From positions 1,054,001 to 1,118,000 of the forward strand of contig OZ023198.1 in NCBI GenBank assembly GCA_963995505.1: DNA of 64,000 nt, written 5' to 3'. Within the stretch, counting starts at the first letter, position 1; every line of letters starts with the position of its first letter. Origin of the DNA: Hypericum androsaemum (Eukaryota > Streptophyta > Magnoliopsida > Malpighiales > Hypericaceae). The notes beneath the pieces were generated by a model that did no database searches, had not been told where the DNA came from, and saw only the letters and a list, made by a program, of their open reading frames with translations. Both the position numbers and the translations under genes were made by a program. Shown here piece after piece: positions 21,372-31,909 of the stretch.

Positions 21372-22818
21372 ATGACTTCCATCACCAACCCCACCTTCAA
21401 GCCCCTATCAGCGTCCGACACGTGTCTCCTCTCCCTCCCCTCCTCCTCCATCTTCGCCCTAAAAACCTCCCACCAGTGCCTCTCCATCTCCACCAAGCCC
21501 ATCAAGCTCCGCCTCTCCGCCGCCTCGAGGCTCAAAACCCACTTCCCTTCCCTGATTCCCCACGTGGCCCAGACCTCGGATTGGGCCCAGCAGGACGAAG
21601 GGGAGGTGGAGGAGGAGGAGGAGGGCGGTGCCACGTGGGGGAGCGAGGGCGAGAGCGAGGATGGCGGCGAAGTCGAGGAGGAGGGAGGGTACGTGGAGCC
21701 ACCGGAGGAGGCCAAGCTTTTTGTCGGGAACTTGCCGTACGATTTGGACAGCCAGAAGCTGGCTCAGTTGTTTGAGAACTCCGGGACCGTTGAAATTGCC
21801 GAGGTTGGATAATAAAGCTTCTGTCTTTTTTTTCTTGTGGTTGGAGTTTGGTTCGGTTCTTTATTGTTCTTGTGGTTTGCAGGTTATATACAACAGGGAG
21901 ACGGATTCGAGCAGAGGGTTCGGGTTTGTTACGATGAGTACTGTCGAGGAAGCCGAAAAGGCTGTTGAGCTTATGCATCAATATGTGAGCCTTAGCTTAG
22001 CTATGCATTTGGTTGGTTCGGTTTTTCGTCTTGTCGTCTGGGACGCATTGCATTTTGTTGGCCCTTGTTGCGTGTGCTTGATCGGTTGTAAGATAATGTA
22101 GTAATGTAGTAGACTGGATGAAATTAGCAAGAATCGTTTTGATGATTATCGCCCGACGTGGATAAATTATTCGTCAAGTGTGACCGGGTTGACGTTGCTA
22201 CGCATAATTGTTTGCATGTTCATGCCTTGCTTCCTGTTGTCCTGTTTACTTTCTTCCATGACATTTGTGATTGTTCACTTTGATTATGTGAATTCTACAG
22301 GAAATAGGGGGAAGAGCTTTGACTGTAACTAAAGCTGCTCCCAGAGGAACGAGGGCAGAACGACCACCTCGTGAAGACGAATCTGGTTACAATATGTATG
22401 TTGGTAACATCCCATGGGATGCTGATAGTGCACGCTTGGAACAAGTTTTTAGTGAACATGGGAAGGTGGTGTCTGCTAAGGTGATTTATGACAGGGAAAC
22501 TGGCCGCTCTCGTGGGTTTGGCTTTGTGTCAATGGCCACTGAGACTGAGATGAACGATGCCATAGCTGCCCTCGATGGACAGGTATCTCATGGATTTTTA
22601 GTGCTACAAGTTTTTCTTGGGACACTGTTTTCAAGCTAAATAGAACTGCAAATTCATTTGCTTATTCGTCCATACGCTGTTGTTAGCTGTCTGTTATTTC
22701 TCATAATTACATTATTGGTTTTTGTTTGACGACACGAGACTGTCTGGTGTTGCAGAATATGGATGGAAGGTCAATCAGGGTCAACGTAGCCGAGACAAGA
22801 CCGAGACGCAGCTTCTGA
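21372..22818 (+). CDS. Chloroplast ribonucleoprotein with two RRM domains (28/31-kDa cpRNP, CP31-like)
   Basis: Four exons, 21372-21803, 21883-21984, 22301-22582 and 22756-22818, give 292 residues. The first 60 or so ([11 protein letters not shown]-rich, few acidic residues) form a chloroplast transit peptide. Next is an acidic stretch of E, G and D residues (about 70-112). RRM1 runs from about 114 to 192 with RNP2 LFVGNL and RNP1 [11 protein letters not shown]2 runs from about 209 to 286 with RNP2 MYVGNI and RNP1 RGFGFVSM. The end is [11 protein letters not shown]. Proteins of this family bind chloroplast transcripts and act in RNA stability, processing and editing. An in-frame ATG at 21330 would add a proline run and looks less like a transit peptide. 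The proximal promoter must lie at or inside the TIR element that ends at 21224. Confidence 0.94.
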
Positions 22819-23480
22819 GCATTGTACCATGAATTGGTTTCTTTCTTTTCAGTTCTCTCTTTTGTTCCCTCTTATCATCGTTGTATTCTAAGTTAATGGG
22901 ACGGAGGCCTGGGTATTGTAGTTGAAATGTAGGTTGGAGTTTTCTTCAGTCATTTTTGGTCTGGGTAATAATTGTATGGAAAGATATTCTTTAGGGCACA
23001 AATCATTTTTGAGACCATTATTAGATGTTCCCTCTAATCTTTTCATTGGCTGTGATTCTGCAATTTGTTGCTTCTGTCCTCTCCGAAACAACCATTTCTT
23101 CTGGTCTGGTTTGTTATAGTGAAACTCAATGACCAATGCAAGTTAGTCCAAGACAATAATATAAATTTCTTTCTACTAAGGACATGAGAGTGCTCGAGAT
23201 TGTGACAAATTTTTGGGGACCCACTACTTTGATTTGGTAGTTGAGCAATGACTGGACTTTGAATCTTGTTATAACTTTGGCTGATATAATGATTGGGTTT
23301 AATGTTGTTTTCGCAACAATCAACTGTCTTTGGCACTGTAATTTTCTCCGTCGCTCTAAGTTCTCCTTTTCTGCAAGTGCCACTTGGACGACGAGTCGTT
23401 CGTTGTCCACAAGAGATTCGGCTTCGGCTAGTACCTGTTATTTATTTTTTTGTTGTTGATAAGTACCTGTTATTATTATA
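22819..23480. other. 3' UTR and downstream flank of the cpRNP gene
   Basis: No further gene. The first 100-300 bp are the likely 3' UTR. Confidence 0.4.
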
Positions 23481-24385
23481 TCAATACTAGTAAATACGTA
23501 CGCGCGATGCGAGTGCCGTTTTGTTCAAAATATATCGTCCATTAATTTTTTTTAAGTTGTACATGAATAAGATGTTCTCTTACGTATTTAATTATTACTA
23601 TTTTTTTATTTACCTATGACGCCATAAAAACTTCTTTCTACACGATGTTTTTTTGTAGACGTTCCAACTTTATCAACAACATCACCTCTCTTGACTAACA
23701 TTTCAGTCTGCTCCGTTGTCAAGCAACGCTAGCGTCTCGGGCATGGACTTCAGCCTGCCACTCATTGTCATAGTTGTCGTTGTGACGGTGGCCTTCTTAC
23801 TGGTCACCTACTTCCGCCTCCTCTCCCGCCACCTCATCCATTTGTTTCGTCAGTAGTGGCACCAGTGTCGATGCCGTAGGTTCCAACTGTTGTCTTACTC
23901 CACCACGTTCTCCAACTTGGACTCGCCTCCCCTCCCGTTCTACTATTCCTCTCCTGGCGGGGCCGCTGGCTTCCACGTGTACTCCCTTTACTGGCTCGAT
24001 GACTCCGTCATCAAGACAATCCCTCTCTTCCTCTACAAATCACTGTCAACGTCGCCGTTCTGCGAGACTGCGTCGTGTGCTTGCTGCAGTTCGAAGAGAT
24101 CGACTATGTGAGGACTCTCTCGGTCTGTTCCCACCCCTTCCACGTGGACTACATCGACATTTAGCTCCGACCCCACTCAAACTGTCCCCTCGGTCGTGCC
24201 AGAATATTCCTCCCCATTCGACCCTGTCATGTCCGGCATGATTCATCCATCCCTCGACGACACCGTTCTCGTTTCTCTCCTCGACTAGGCCAACAACATC
24301 ATGATTTAACTGAAAGGGTAGTTTTGACACTTCCACGGTGTGATACCAAACTATTTTAAAAGTAAAATTTTTATTATATTAAGAT
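23481..24385 (+). mobile_element. Gene-fragment-bearing repeat unit, possibly Helitron-like
   Basis: The unit opens with TCAATACTAGTAAATACG and ACGCGCGATGCGAG, continues TTTTTTTTAAGTTGTACATG, and closes with GTAGTTTTGACACTTCC followed by GTGTGATACCAAAC. The opening block recurs at 26138-26221 plus 27905-27990, and the closing block recurs at 26084-26120. Between them lies a decayed RING-H2 gene. TC at the start without inverted repeats and with gene cargo suggests a Helitron, but I could not identify the terminal hairpin and CTRR end. Confidence 0.4.
23743..24290 (+). pseudogene. ATL-type RING-H2 finger E3 ligase pseudogene
   Basis: The remnant starts MDFSLPLIVIVVVV, the hydrophobic N-terminus of ATL proteins. 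It includes LDDSVIKTIPLFLYK, the GLD-like block before the RING, and then in another frame DCVVCLLQFEE, YVRTLSVCSHPFHVDYIDI and HSNCPLGRARI. The expected RING-H2 pattern is damaged: the metal-binding Cys after FHVD is Tyr, the Trp after IDI is a stop codon, and the Cys of CPLC is Gly. There is also an early stop near 23850 and at least one frameshift near 24050. ATL proteins are membrane ubiquitin ligases; this copy cannot make one. Its position inside a repeat unit suggests that it was captured and moved. Confidence 0.8.
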
Positions 24386-24793
24386 TATAAAATGATAATT
24401 TTTAAATATCAAATAATTTTTAAATATCGAATATACCAAATTATATTGTATTAGAATCACATTAAAAATTTGCATTGATGATATATATTATACCAATAAA
24501 ATTTTAACAGCATTTTCTTAAATTTATATAAGATCTTATTGACCCCTAAAAAAATACAGTGCAAATAATGTAGCAAATAGCTTGTTACAATCACAAAAAA
24601 TTAAATAAATTCTATTTTTTTAGGGAAAATGAATTCTAATTAGTAGTTTGTAATTTATTATAAAGGAGAGAGGCCGAAAATCCTCCATTAGCCATCGGAA
24701 AGTTAAGAACTTCCCTTACCAAAAAAAGAAATCGCGTTTAGTTCAGGTTTTTTTAAACCCCACGACACCAAGAAAAAATAAAGAGAAAAAAAA

Positions 24794-26025
24794 ATGTCCA
24801 GTTCACGGCGAAACGGTCACGGCGCCGTCTCGTTCCTACTACTCCGCCTTCTAGCGGTTATTCTGACCGTGGTCGCAATACGGGAACTGACGGACCCGCC
24901 AGTGTTCAGTTTGTTCGAGGCACCAGATGTTGTTTGTCGGAGTGGTGTACTTGATTAGGATCTACGGCAGTCGAGGCAAGTGTTGGACACTTTCTCCGTA
25001 AGACGAGATTGCCCCGTATATTTCAGTGCGGTACGGGCTTCGACAATCGTCCCCAAGATACAACGACTGTTAGGGCATTTCCAAGAACGTTGCACACGTA
25101 TCTCGAAACTTTCGGGCGAACCCTTATATACCCAGAACTTTCTGATGGACTTGTAAGTGAAGAACGGGGGAGAGGAGAAGACAACTATTGCTAACGAATG
25201 CTTATGCAATGAGTTGCTGGGATGAGGATAATGGCAAGGGGGCAGGCCTATTTATAGGCTGGAGGAGGCAGGGAGGCAGCCACCCCGAAAGGACGCGTCC
25301 GCTCGGCCAGCAGGCTGGCTGGCTGCGCTCGTGGCCTTTCGGTGGCTTCTGGATCCTTCCAGGCGCGCCCATCTGCGCTGGCGCCCTTTCGTGATGGATC
25401 TCGCACCCCTTCGGCCTTCTGGAAGTCTCCTGCACATTCCTGCCCGTCGTGCCTCTTCGGTGGCCAACCTGAAGGTGCTCGCAGCTCCTCGTCACTCCGG
25501 TAGCTGCGCAGCTCTCTCCGGGTGCGCCACAAAGTGCCCATTACGACCTGCGTCCAATGCGCCACACGCTTGTGCACACGCACACGCGCGTGCGACGCAC
25601 CATCCTCGTTGCGGTCCGAGTTGGCTTTCCCTCCGGGTGGTCAACTTATTTCCTAGTGAACAAGGATTTTCTCCTTATAAACTAGGAAATGTTGGTGCCA
25701 CTTTCCAATGTGGGATTGCAATTTTCATTTCCCTTTTGGGCCTCCACTTTGGGCCTTTCCACTTTGGGCTTGCATTGAATTTTCATTCAAACCCAACACC
25801 AGAATATAGTGAAGGCGAGGAATGTCCGGCGGTGGCGGCAGCTTATAGTCCCGCCGTTTCGGTCGAGGAGGCTTATAGTCCCGCCGTTTCGGTCGAGGAA
25901 GCCCCGGGATGATCCTGTAGCGGCGGTTAGGCAATTGTTGGTGTGCGACCCGTCGCCGGTGTCGGTGGAAGATGAATCCCGTTGGGGGAAAAAATTAGGG
26001 TTCTCTATTCCTATTTTTCAATTCT
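24794..26025 (+). pseudogene. Unrecognised short gene fragment split by a solo LTR
   Basis: From the ATG at 24794 an open frame of about 44 codons gives a basic start (MSSSRRNGHG) and a hydrophobic helix (LLLRLLAVILTVVAI), like a signal anchor. It runs into a solo LTR at 24928. After the LTR and one copy of the 5-bp target duplication the frame continues (EYSEGEECPA, then AYSPAVSVEE twice) to a stop at 25910. A one-base shift there would open a further 37 codons (DDPVAAVRQL). The AYSPAVSVEE repeat is a perfect 30-bp tandem duplication. I do not recognise the family. It was interrupted after it was already a coherent ORF, so it is either a dead gene or a captured exon. Confidence 0.6.
24928..25798 (-). 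mobile_element. Solo LTR, 871 bp, with 5-bp target duplication
   Basis: It begins TGTTGTTTG and ends CCCAACA, with CCAGA on both sides (24923-24927 and 25799-25803). No internal retroelement sequence is present, so it is the product of LTR-LTR recombination. A canonical TATA box, TATAAATAG, reads on the minus strand at 25248-25256, so the LTR is probably in minus orientation. The interior is unusually GC-rich for this window. The superfamily cannot be told from the LTR alone. Confidence 0.85.
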
Positions 26026-26083
26026 AGTGTCGGGGGATAGAAGAGAGAAGTTATTTTTGGAGGAAAAAAAGTTTTTTTTAGAG

Positions 26084-26221
26084 TAGTTTTGACATTTCCG
26101 TAGTGTCGGACCAAACCAAAAAAGGATGTTTACTTTATTATAGTATATAAAATTAGTAAAGACGCACGCGCGATGCAAGTATTGTTTTGTTTCAAAACAT
26201 ATCGTTTATTTATTTTCTTTT
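26084..26221 (+). repeat. End and restart of the gene-fragment repeat units
   Basis: AGTAGTTTTGACATTTCC and GTGTCGGACCAAAC repeat the closing block at about 24318. AATTAGTAAAGACGCACGCGCGATGC then repeats the opening block at about 23485. The second unit is cut after TCGTTTATTTATTTT by the TIR element at 26222 and resumes at 27905 with TTTTTTTTAAGTTGTAAATG. Confidence 0.55.
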
Positions 26222-27904
26222 GGGATAATTGCCCCCCGGTCCCTGGCTGGTTTATGTCGTAATTAAGGCTAGGATCTTTGCCATTCGAAATATTATTTTG
26301 CTGTATTCGCTTTTTGTTTAAATGTTGTTCTCAGGTCCCTGGCTAATGTCAGTACTCATTTTTTCAAAATTTTGTCATGTGAAATGACCAAAATACCCTT
26401 ACACAAAAACTCACCTTCCTCCTCCCCTCCGGTGACTCGTCTCTCTCCTCTCCTCCATACCAGAAGCTTTAAAAAAAAAATTTGGAAACCAGAAGCTAGT
26501 ATTAGAACTTAATTAGAACAAAGATTTACTCTTCAAACCCTAATTACAACTCAGATTCTGGTCTGGTTCCTTACAACAAATCGACCCAATCCCTAAATCG
26601 ACCCAGTTAGGAAGCCTCGTCGCCCCCATTTTTAAGCGTCGGCAGCGGGTTCTCGACGGGGCAACTTAGGAACCATCAGGCACAAGGATTCGACGGGCCC
26701 AAAATTGTGAGCTTTGAGCGGTTAGTGTTCGGTGTAAGAGAAGCTATGGTTGGTGGCGGTGGTTAGAGCAGACACCGCCATGGTGGGACGGGCCGAGATT
26801 GAACAGCTTCGACCCCAATATTGTCGCCTCCGTGAGATCGGTTTCAAGATTGTCGCCTCCGAGAGTTGGTGGCGGTGGTTAGAGCAGAGACCGACGTCGT
26901 CGTTGTGGAAGTTGGCTCTTAGTTGGTGGCGATGACGGTGGTTGATTTTTGATTTGGTTTCTGGGTTTCGTCTTCTTGTTGTTCATAGTATTCCAAAGGT
27001 GGAAGAAGACAATTTTTTTGCTAAAGGGTATTTTGGTCATTTCACATGTCAAAAAAAGAAAAAATGGGTGCTGACATCATCCTGGGACCCGAGACTAGGA
27101 ATGACAATGGGTAGGGTAGGGTATCGGTAGGACTCTACCCATACCCTTGTTTTTTTAGTTGGACTCATACTCTACCCTCGACCCTACAAATTTTTTATTG
27201 TTAGATTCATACCCTACCCTTAACCCATGGTCTACAGGGTCCGACCCTTTAACGTTCTGTATTTTGATAATTTTTAATAAAAAGTTAATTTTTATATAAA
27301 AATTAAACAAATTTCAAGACATCTACTACGTTATACATCAACATTCAATAGAAAATTGATGAAACATCAAATTTTGTAATTTAATTTCAATAGTACAAAA
27401 TTTTTCTTTTCAAGTTTGAAGTGCATAAACAGTTCAACAAAAGAAATATATATAATGTCGGCTTCTAGTGATCCATCATTCGCGACATCTTTTAAACTGC
27501 CTGTGTAATAACATAATAAAAATGTTAAAGTTAATCATAAAGAATATTATATATATTATCAATATGTTCTAATTAGGGTCTAACTAGGATAGAGTTTAAA
27601 ATAGGGTAAAAATGTAAGAGTATGGTCCGACCCTTAAGGTCTAACTATGGATTCATACCCTATTCTATACTATACTTCTAAACATGGATTCATACCCATA
27701 TCATACCCTAGACCCAGTCAAACTCAACATACCCTAAATCTGTAGGTAAGGGTAGAGTCTGATCCTCAGGGTATGAGTATTTCTGCCATCCCTACCCGAG
27801 ACCAACATTTAAACAAAAAGCGGAGACAGCAAAATAGTGTTTCGAATAGCAGGGATCCTAGTCTTAATTACGACATAAGCCAGGGACCTAAGGGCAATTA
27901 CCTC
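26222..27904. mobile_element. TIR element, inserted in a repeat and itself carrying a nested MITE
   Basis: The left 190 bp (GGGATAATTGCCC, GGTCCCTGGCT, TTATGTCGTAATTAAG, TTTTTGTTTAAATGTTG) are matched in reverse complement by the right end (ending CCAGGGACCTAAGGGCAATTACCTC). The GTCATTTCACATGTCAAAA block links it to the same broad family as the elements at 8024 and 48841. Its interior has unrecognised GC-rich DNA with a repeated GGTGGCGGTGGTTAGAGCAG. It interrupts a copy of the repeat that is continuous at 23483-23600, which shows that it is an insertion. Target duplications are obscured by T runs. Confidence 0.7.
27096..27794. mobile_element. hAT-type MITE, 699 bp, nested in a TIR
   Basis: The ends are inverted: the left TAGGAATGACAATGGGTAGG corresponds to TAGGGATGGCAGAAATACTC, the right end read on the minus strand. 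The exact 8-bp duplication CCCGAGAC flanks it (27088-27095 and 27795-27802). It contains many ACCCTA words and no transposase frame. It splits the right inverted repeat of the element at 26222-27904, so it is the younger insertion. Confidence 0.88.
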
Positions 27905-28725
27905 TTTTTTTTAAGTTGTAAATGAATAAGACGCTCTCTTGCATATTTCATTACATTATATAGGCTAATGACTTTTATGATCCTACCTAGACAAATTCTT
28001 AGAATGAGAAATTCTATTAATGAAAAATTAAATATTTTGTTGTTATGTGAATAGTTATTTAGAAAGTTATTGAAGATTATTTTCCGAAAATTTTGTTAAA
28101 AACTTTTTTCAAATTAAATCTTCTTATGAATTGATAACTTTTAGCAAAATATTTTACAAAAAATTTGCAGTTAAGACACCTCTGTTAAGATATTAAGAAA
28201 AATTCTTCAATCTTGGAAAAATGGCTTTCGTAAAAAAAACAATGAAAACATTGAAAAGTATGAAAAAATTATTGTCTAAAAATCAACTAAGAAAGACAAC
28301 CAAAACTAAGTGTAAGCATTTTTATTTTCGTCGATATCCACTTAATATTTAAAGATAGAATTAGTCCAATTTCCACTTGTCAAGGAACTCAAATTTTCAT
28401 TCGAGTACTTAAAAATACAACGGAGTTAAATACTTATTAGGAGATTTTTACCTATTTTTAAATTTTTTATTCAACTCGAATTTAGATTAATAATGATAAT
28501 AATTTCCGGAAATGTTCTTAAAAAAAGATCACAAAGTTTTCCAATTTTTAATTCAACTTCTTAAAACAGGAATTCCAAATCTCCTCATAATTAATCCCTT
28601 GCCATCCTAGCCGGCCGGATGGTTAAGTTGTTGAAACACTCGGATCAAGTTAGATCTATATCAGAACTTGATGATAACCGTCACTTTTATTTCTCCATCA
28701 AAGATGATTATAGTATTTTGTATAT
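27905..28725. other. Continuation of the split repeat unit and AT-rich flank
   Basis: 27905-27990 completes the opening block interrupted at 26221. The rest is AT-rich with no coding signal. Confidence 0.4.
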
Positions 28726-29088
28726 TTAGGACTCGGCCAGCCCAAAGTCCATTTGGGCCCGTACTCGTGGGAAAGCTGGGAAACTCGAGTGTTTGTCTCT
28801 CTTGTTGATTAGTAGACCGTCCATTTTCTCAAGAAAAAAAAATACAGTCCATCTTCTTCCTTCGTTCATCGTCTCTCCTTCGTTCAGTACCCTGCCTCCA
28901 TACACTTGCTCCATCACATGCAAAGCTAGAGCACACATAATTAAACATAAGCGCCAAGTACCGAGTAATTCCACCAAATTTCATTCAAAATGATGAAATC
29001 CCAATTGTGCCCCTGGTCCTCAACTACCACCGTCAATACTTCCCGTCTCGTCTCCTAGAGAGAGAGGAAGAGGGAGGGAGGGAGGGAG

Positions 29089-29227
29089 ATGTCGACTTGG
29101 AGGCAAATAGAGCAGCTGAAGAAGTTCGAGCCGCTCAAGGAGTCGGATGTGAAGGCTCTGTGCCTCAAGGCCATGGAGATCCTCGTCGAGGAGAGCAACG
29201 TCCAGCGCGTCGATGCTCCCGTCACCG
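29089..29227 (+). pseudogene. First-exon fragment of a PP4/PPX-type protein phosphatase catalytic subunit
   Basis: The ATG at 29089 opens a 46-codon stretch ([42 protein letters not shown]) that matches the N-terminus of plant PP4 (PPX) serine/threonine phosphatases closely. The match stops at GTCACC|GTTACG, a plausible exon end just before the metal-binding VCGDIHG motif. None of the remaining catalytic motifs (GDIHG, GDFVDRG, GNHE) occurs downstream in the window. About 160 bp of intron-like sequence follows and then the duplicated SOBIR1 upstream segment begins. This is therefore a broken gene or a relocated 5' piece; the alternative, a very long first intron, is unlikely given the SOBIR1 gene that follows. 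Confidence 0.75.
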
Positions 29228-29389
29228 TTACGTCACTTCCTCCCTCTCTCAAATTTATTATTTATTCGATCTGGCTTGGTGTGTGTTTGCTGAGAACCTT
29301 TGTTGACTTGGGGGATAAGAGGGTTTATTTCCTCGAAGATAAAACTGTAATTTCTACGGTGTCGGAACAAATCGGCTAATGTTTTTTTT

Positions 29390-31909
29390 TATTATAGTAA
29401 AATAAAAGAAAAAGAAAGTTGTAACAGAGTTCAAAACACTCAATGAAAAACTATCTATCGGGCAACCTACACTTAATCTCGAATTAGTTTACAAGTTGGG
29501 AAAAACACACACAAAATCTAACCCACATTCCAGATAGTCCTGGGGAGGGCCTTTATTATAAGGAACCCAAGCCACAGCCCCAACGAAACGGGGAGTGATA
29601 AATACGCTAGGTCTTTATTTGAGAACCATCGGATCTATTTTAACAATAATTTTTTTATATTTTAGAGACTTACATTTAAATTTTATTTTAATAAATTTAA
29701 AATTTTTATTACTTGAAACAAGTCTTATTAGTTGGTCAATGGACCCGCGTACTTAAAAAGTTCTCTTTTTTTTCGTTTGTTAATGCACCTGCGTCTTATA
29801 GCTAGCCAGATCACTCTTTCAAATTTTCTTTCCGAAATTAAACTTTCAATGGAAAGACTAATTGACCAAGTCAACCCACTGACGTAGTTGTGAAGTTCTA
29901 ATTTTTCCATCGGACAGAAATCTATTAGGTCAAGTAATTTTTTTTGTGATTTTTCGATACCAAGTCACACATACTATTGATCTTTTAATAAATTCTGTGA
30001 GAGAAAAAGCCGACCATAAAAATCTACTGTAAATTAAAAAAAAATGAAATTGCAATCATCAAATATAGCAAGTGAATTTTCTATTAAGCAATGTTCCTTC
30101 CCGGTTTAGTCGATTTTAGCGAGACAATCAATGTAATCATGTTCCCTATCATAATAGGGAGATTATCCTCCGACCGAAGATCCTATAGTTTATTTTTATT
30201 ATACCCTCTGGTATGGCTGACATTGTCATTTAATTTATTATTGTTATATCTATTAAAAGACTTTTATACCCCTATCTCATTGTCTCCGCCGACCAAGTCC
30301 TCCTCTTGTCATCATCTCGACCCAACTCTCCTCCTTCGCCGCTGGATTTCCGATCTCCCCAAATCTCTCCTTCTCCGCTGGATTTCCAATCATCCAAATT
30401 GACCAGCAATTTTTCGATCGTTTCAACATAAATTTCCGATCGACTCAAATCATCAATTCTGGAAGCTCATCGGCTGCCTTGATGGGAGGAAGGCGAGGTG
30501 AGGGCAGGAGAGAGAGGGGAGGAGACCGAGTCCGGTATGAAGTGCGGCTTGAGCTTGACGGTCTTCTCGGTAAGAAGTGCTTGACGGCGAAGTGCGGCCG
30601 AGTTGCTGGTCGACCAATAGTCTATTTTACCAAACACCAGATTTCTCCTAATCTAAAATAGCGTTACTTCTCTCGTCCTTTCCGTAAATAATTCTACAGA
30701 AAAGCTTTTAATTCAATATTTAATTTAACTACATATTTTTTTCCAGAGCTATTAATACGATACACTTTGATTGTAAGAATACTTTCCCTGCTATTATATC
30801 AATATATTAAAACTACGGAAAATAAAGGGCAAATGCGGTTGTTTCGGGAAAAAGCTTTCACTACTGGTTGATCCCGAAACTATGGACGGTTTTTCTAATA
30901 CGTATTCAAATTTCTTTAACACTGATCGTTGATAAGTGTCATACAATTTTTGTTAACATGTACAATGGTATTTTTTGTAGTTGCATAAAGGTGTTGACGA
31001 AAAAATGGTTATAGTTTTATCTAAATTGAATGTATTTTTAAATAAGTAAAACTTAAAATATTTTTTTTCCTTTAATTACACTAATCAGATCCATTCTATA
31101 CCAATAGAAAAGATATTTTTTGCACATGAACCGGGTTCAAGTGAAACACTCCAAATACCGTTGACCCGAGACTTTTGCGAAGGTTCCCATCCCATTATTT
31201 AGTTTGGTATTAAAAATAATCAGGTTTGACCCTTAAACCGTGTTGAATGAGGGAAATAAATAACCAATGAAATAGACCAGGATGGCCTCACTTGTGGAAA
31301 ATAATGATGGATGGATTCCTGCCACAAATTATACGTTTGTATTTTTTTTCTCTTTTATTCGGATACTACAAAGTCGACTAATCCAAATTTGAGTCAGATT
31401 ATTCCAAGAATTATTAAACATTGCTACGTTAAATTCAACTGATTAAGCTAAAATAATGTTCTCGCCACTACTCCGAACATGTTAAAAGAAATTACATGTT
31501 ACACTGCTAAATCCACGGTCTAGCAAATGACCTCAAGAAGATGAAGACCGTTAAAAGCTTGACTTCCAAGTCTATGCCTCCAGAGTCACCACTGGCCTTT
31601 TTCTTCCACCACACATCCATTATAAGACAGAAACGAGTGGGATCAACTACCCAGTTCATCCTCCGACCACCAAACTACCATGTTCTTCTTCCTCCTCTGG
31701 CTTTTCCAACATCCTACGGAGACTTGAATCACCAACCGGCCACCCATTTCCCACCAGAAACATGGCTCTTCCCACCCAAAATCACCAGCTCTGTCTTCTC
31801 TTCGCCCTCTTCTCGTCCCTCTTACTTCTCGCCACCGGCGATAGTAGATTGAAGTTAGACCAATCCGACGTTAAAGCCTTCAACACCATCAAAAATGACT
31901 TGGGTATCA
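29390..31909 (+). repeat. Segmental duplication copy 1: SOBIR1 upstream region plus start of its CDS
   Basis: This stretch matches 39436-43228 in order and orientation. Clear shared blocks are CCCGCGTACTTAAAAAGTTC (29743), GTAAATAATTCTACAGAAAA (30686), CAATGGTATTTTTTGTAG (30962), ACCGGGTTCAAGTGAAACAC (31130) and the whole 31500-31909 block. The match stops inside the SOBIR1 coding sequence at TGGGTATCA. Insertions specific to one copy break the alignment (see separate entries). Confidence 0.88.
30156..30648. mobile_element. 493-bp insertion present only in duplication copy 1
   Basis: In copy 2 the sequence CTATCATAATCTAAAATAGC (near 40294-40313) is continuous. In copy 1 it is split after TAAT, and TAAT is repeated after the insert (30152-30155 and 30649-30652). 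The insert has a GC-rich middle and only weak terminal inversion (AGGGAGATT at the left, GGAGAAATC at the right on the minus strand). A 3-4 bp TAA/TAAT duplication would suit a PIF/Harbinger-like MITE; the family is uncertain. Confidence 0.55.

Noticed and set aside
21161..21715. Minus-strand open frame of 184 codons over the cpRNP first exon
   Set aside because: It is the antisense shadow of the transit peptide and acidic region; poly-Ser/Pro/Gly comes from GGA and TCC repeats.
25248..25912. Several overlapping open frames of 70-190 codons on both strands
   Set aside because: They lie in the GC-rich solo LTR, where stop codons are rare by composition. The LTR boundaries explain the region.
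28600..28670. tRNA-like words (CCGGATGGTTAAGTTG, GGATCAAGTTAGATC) suggesting a tRNA or SINE
   Set aside because: The putative B box is broken, no cloverleaf forms, and neither an A-tail nor a target duplication was found.
28726..28977. Minus-strand frame of 83 codons near the phosphatase fragment
   Set aside because: No recognisable motif. It overlaps the presumed promoter of the phosphatase first exon and has no splice or conservation signal that I can see.
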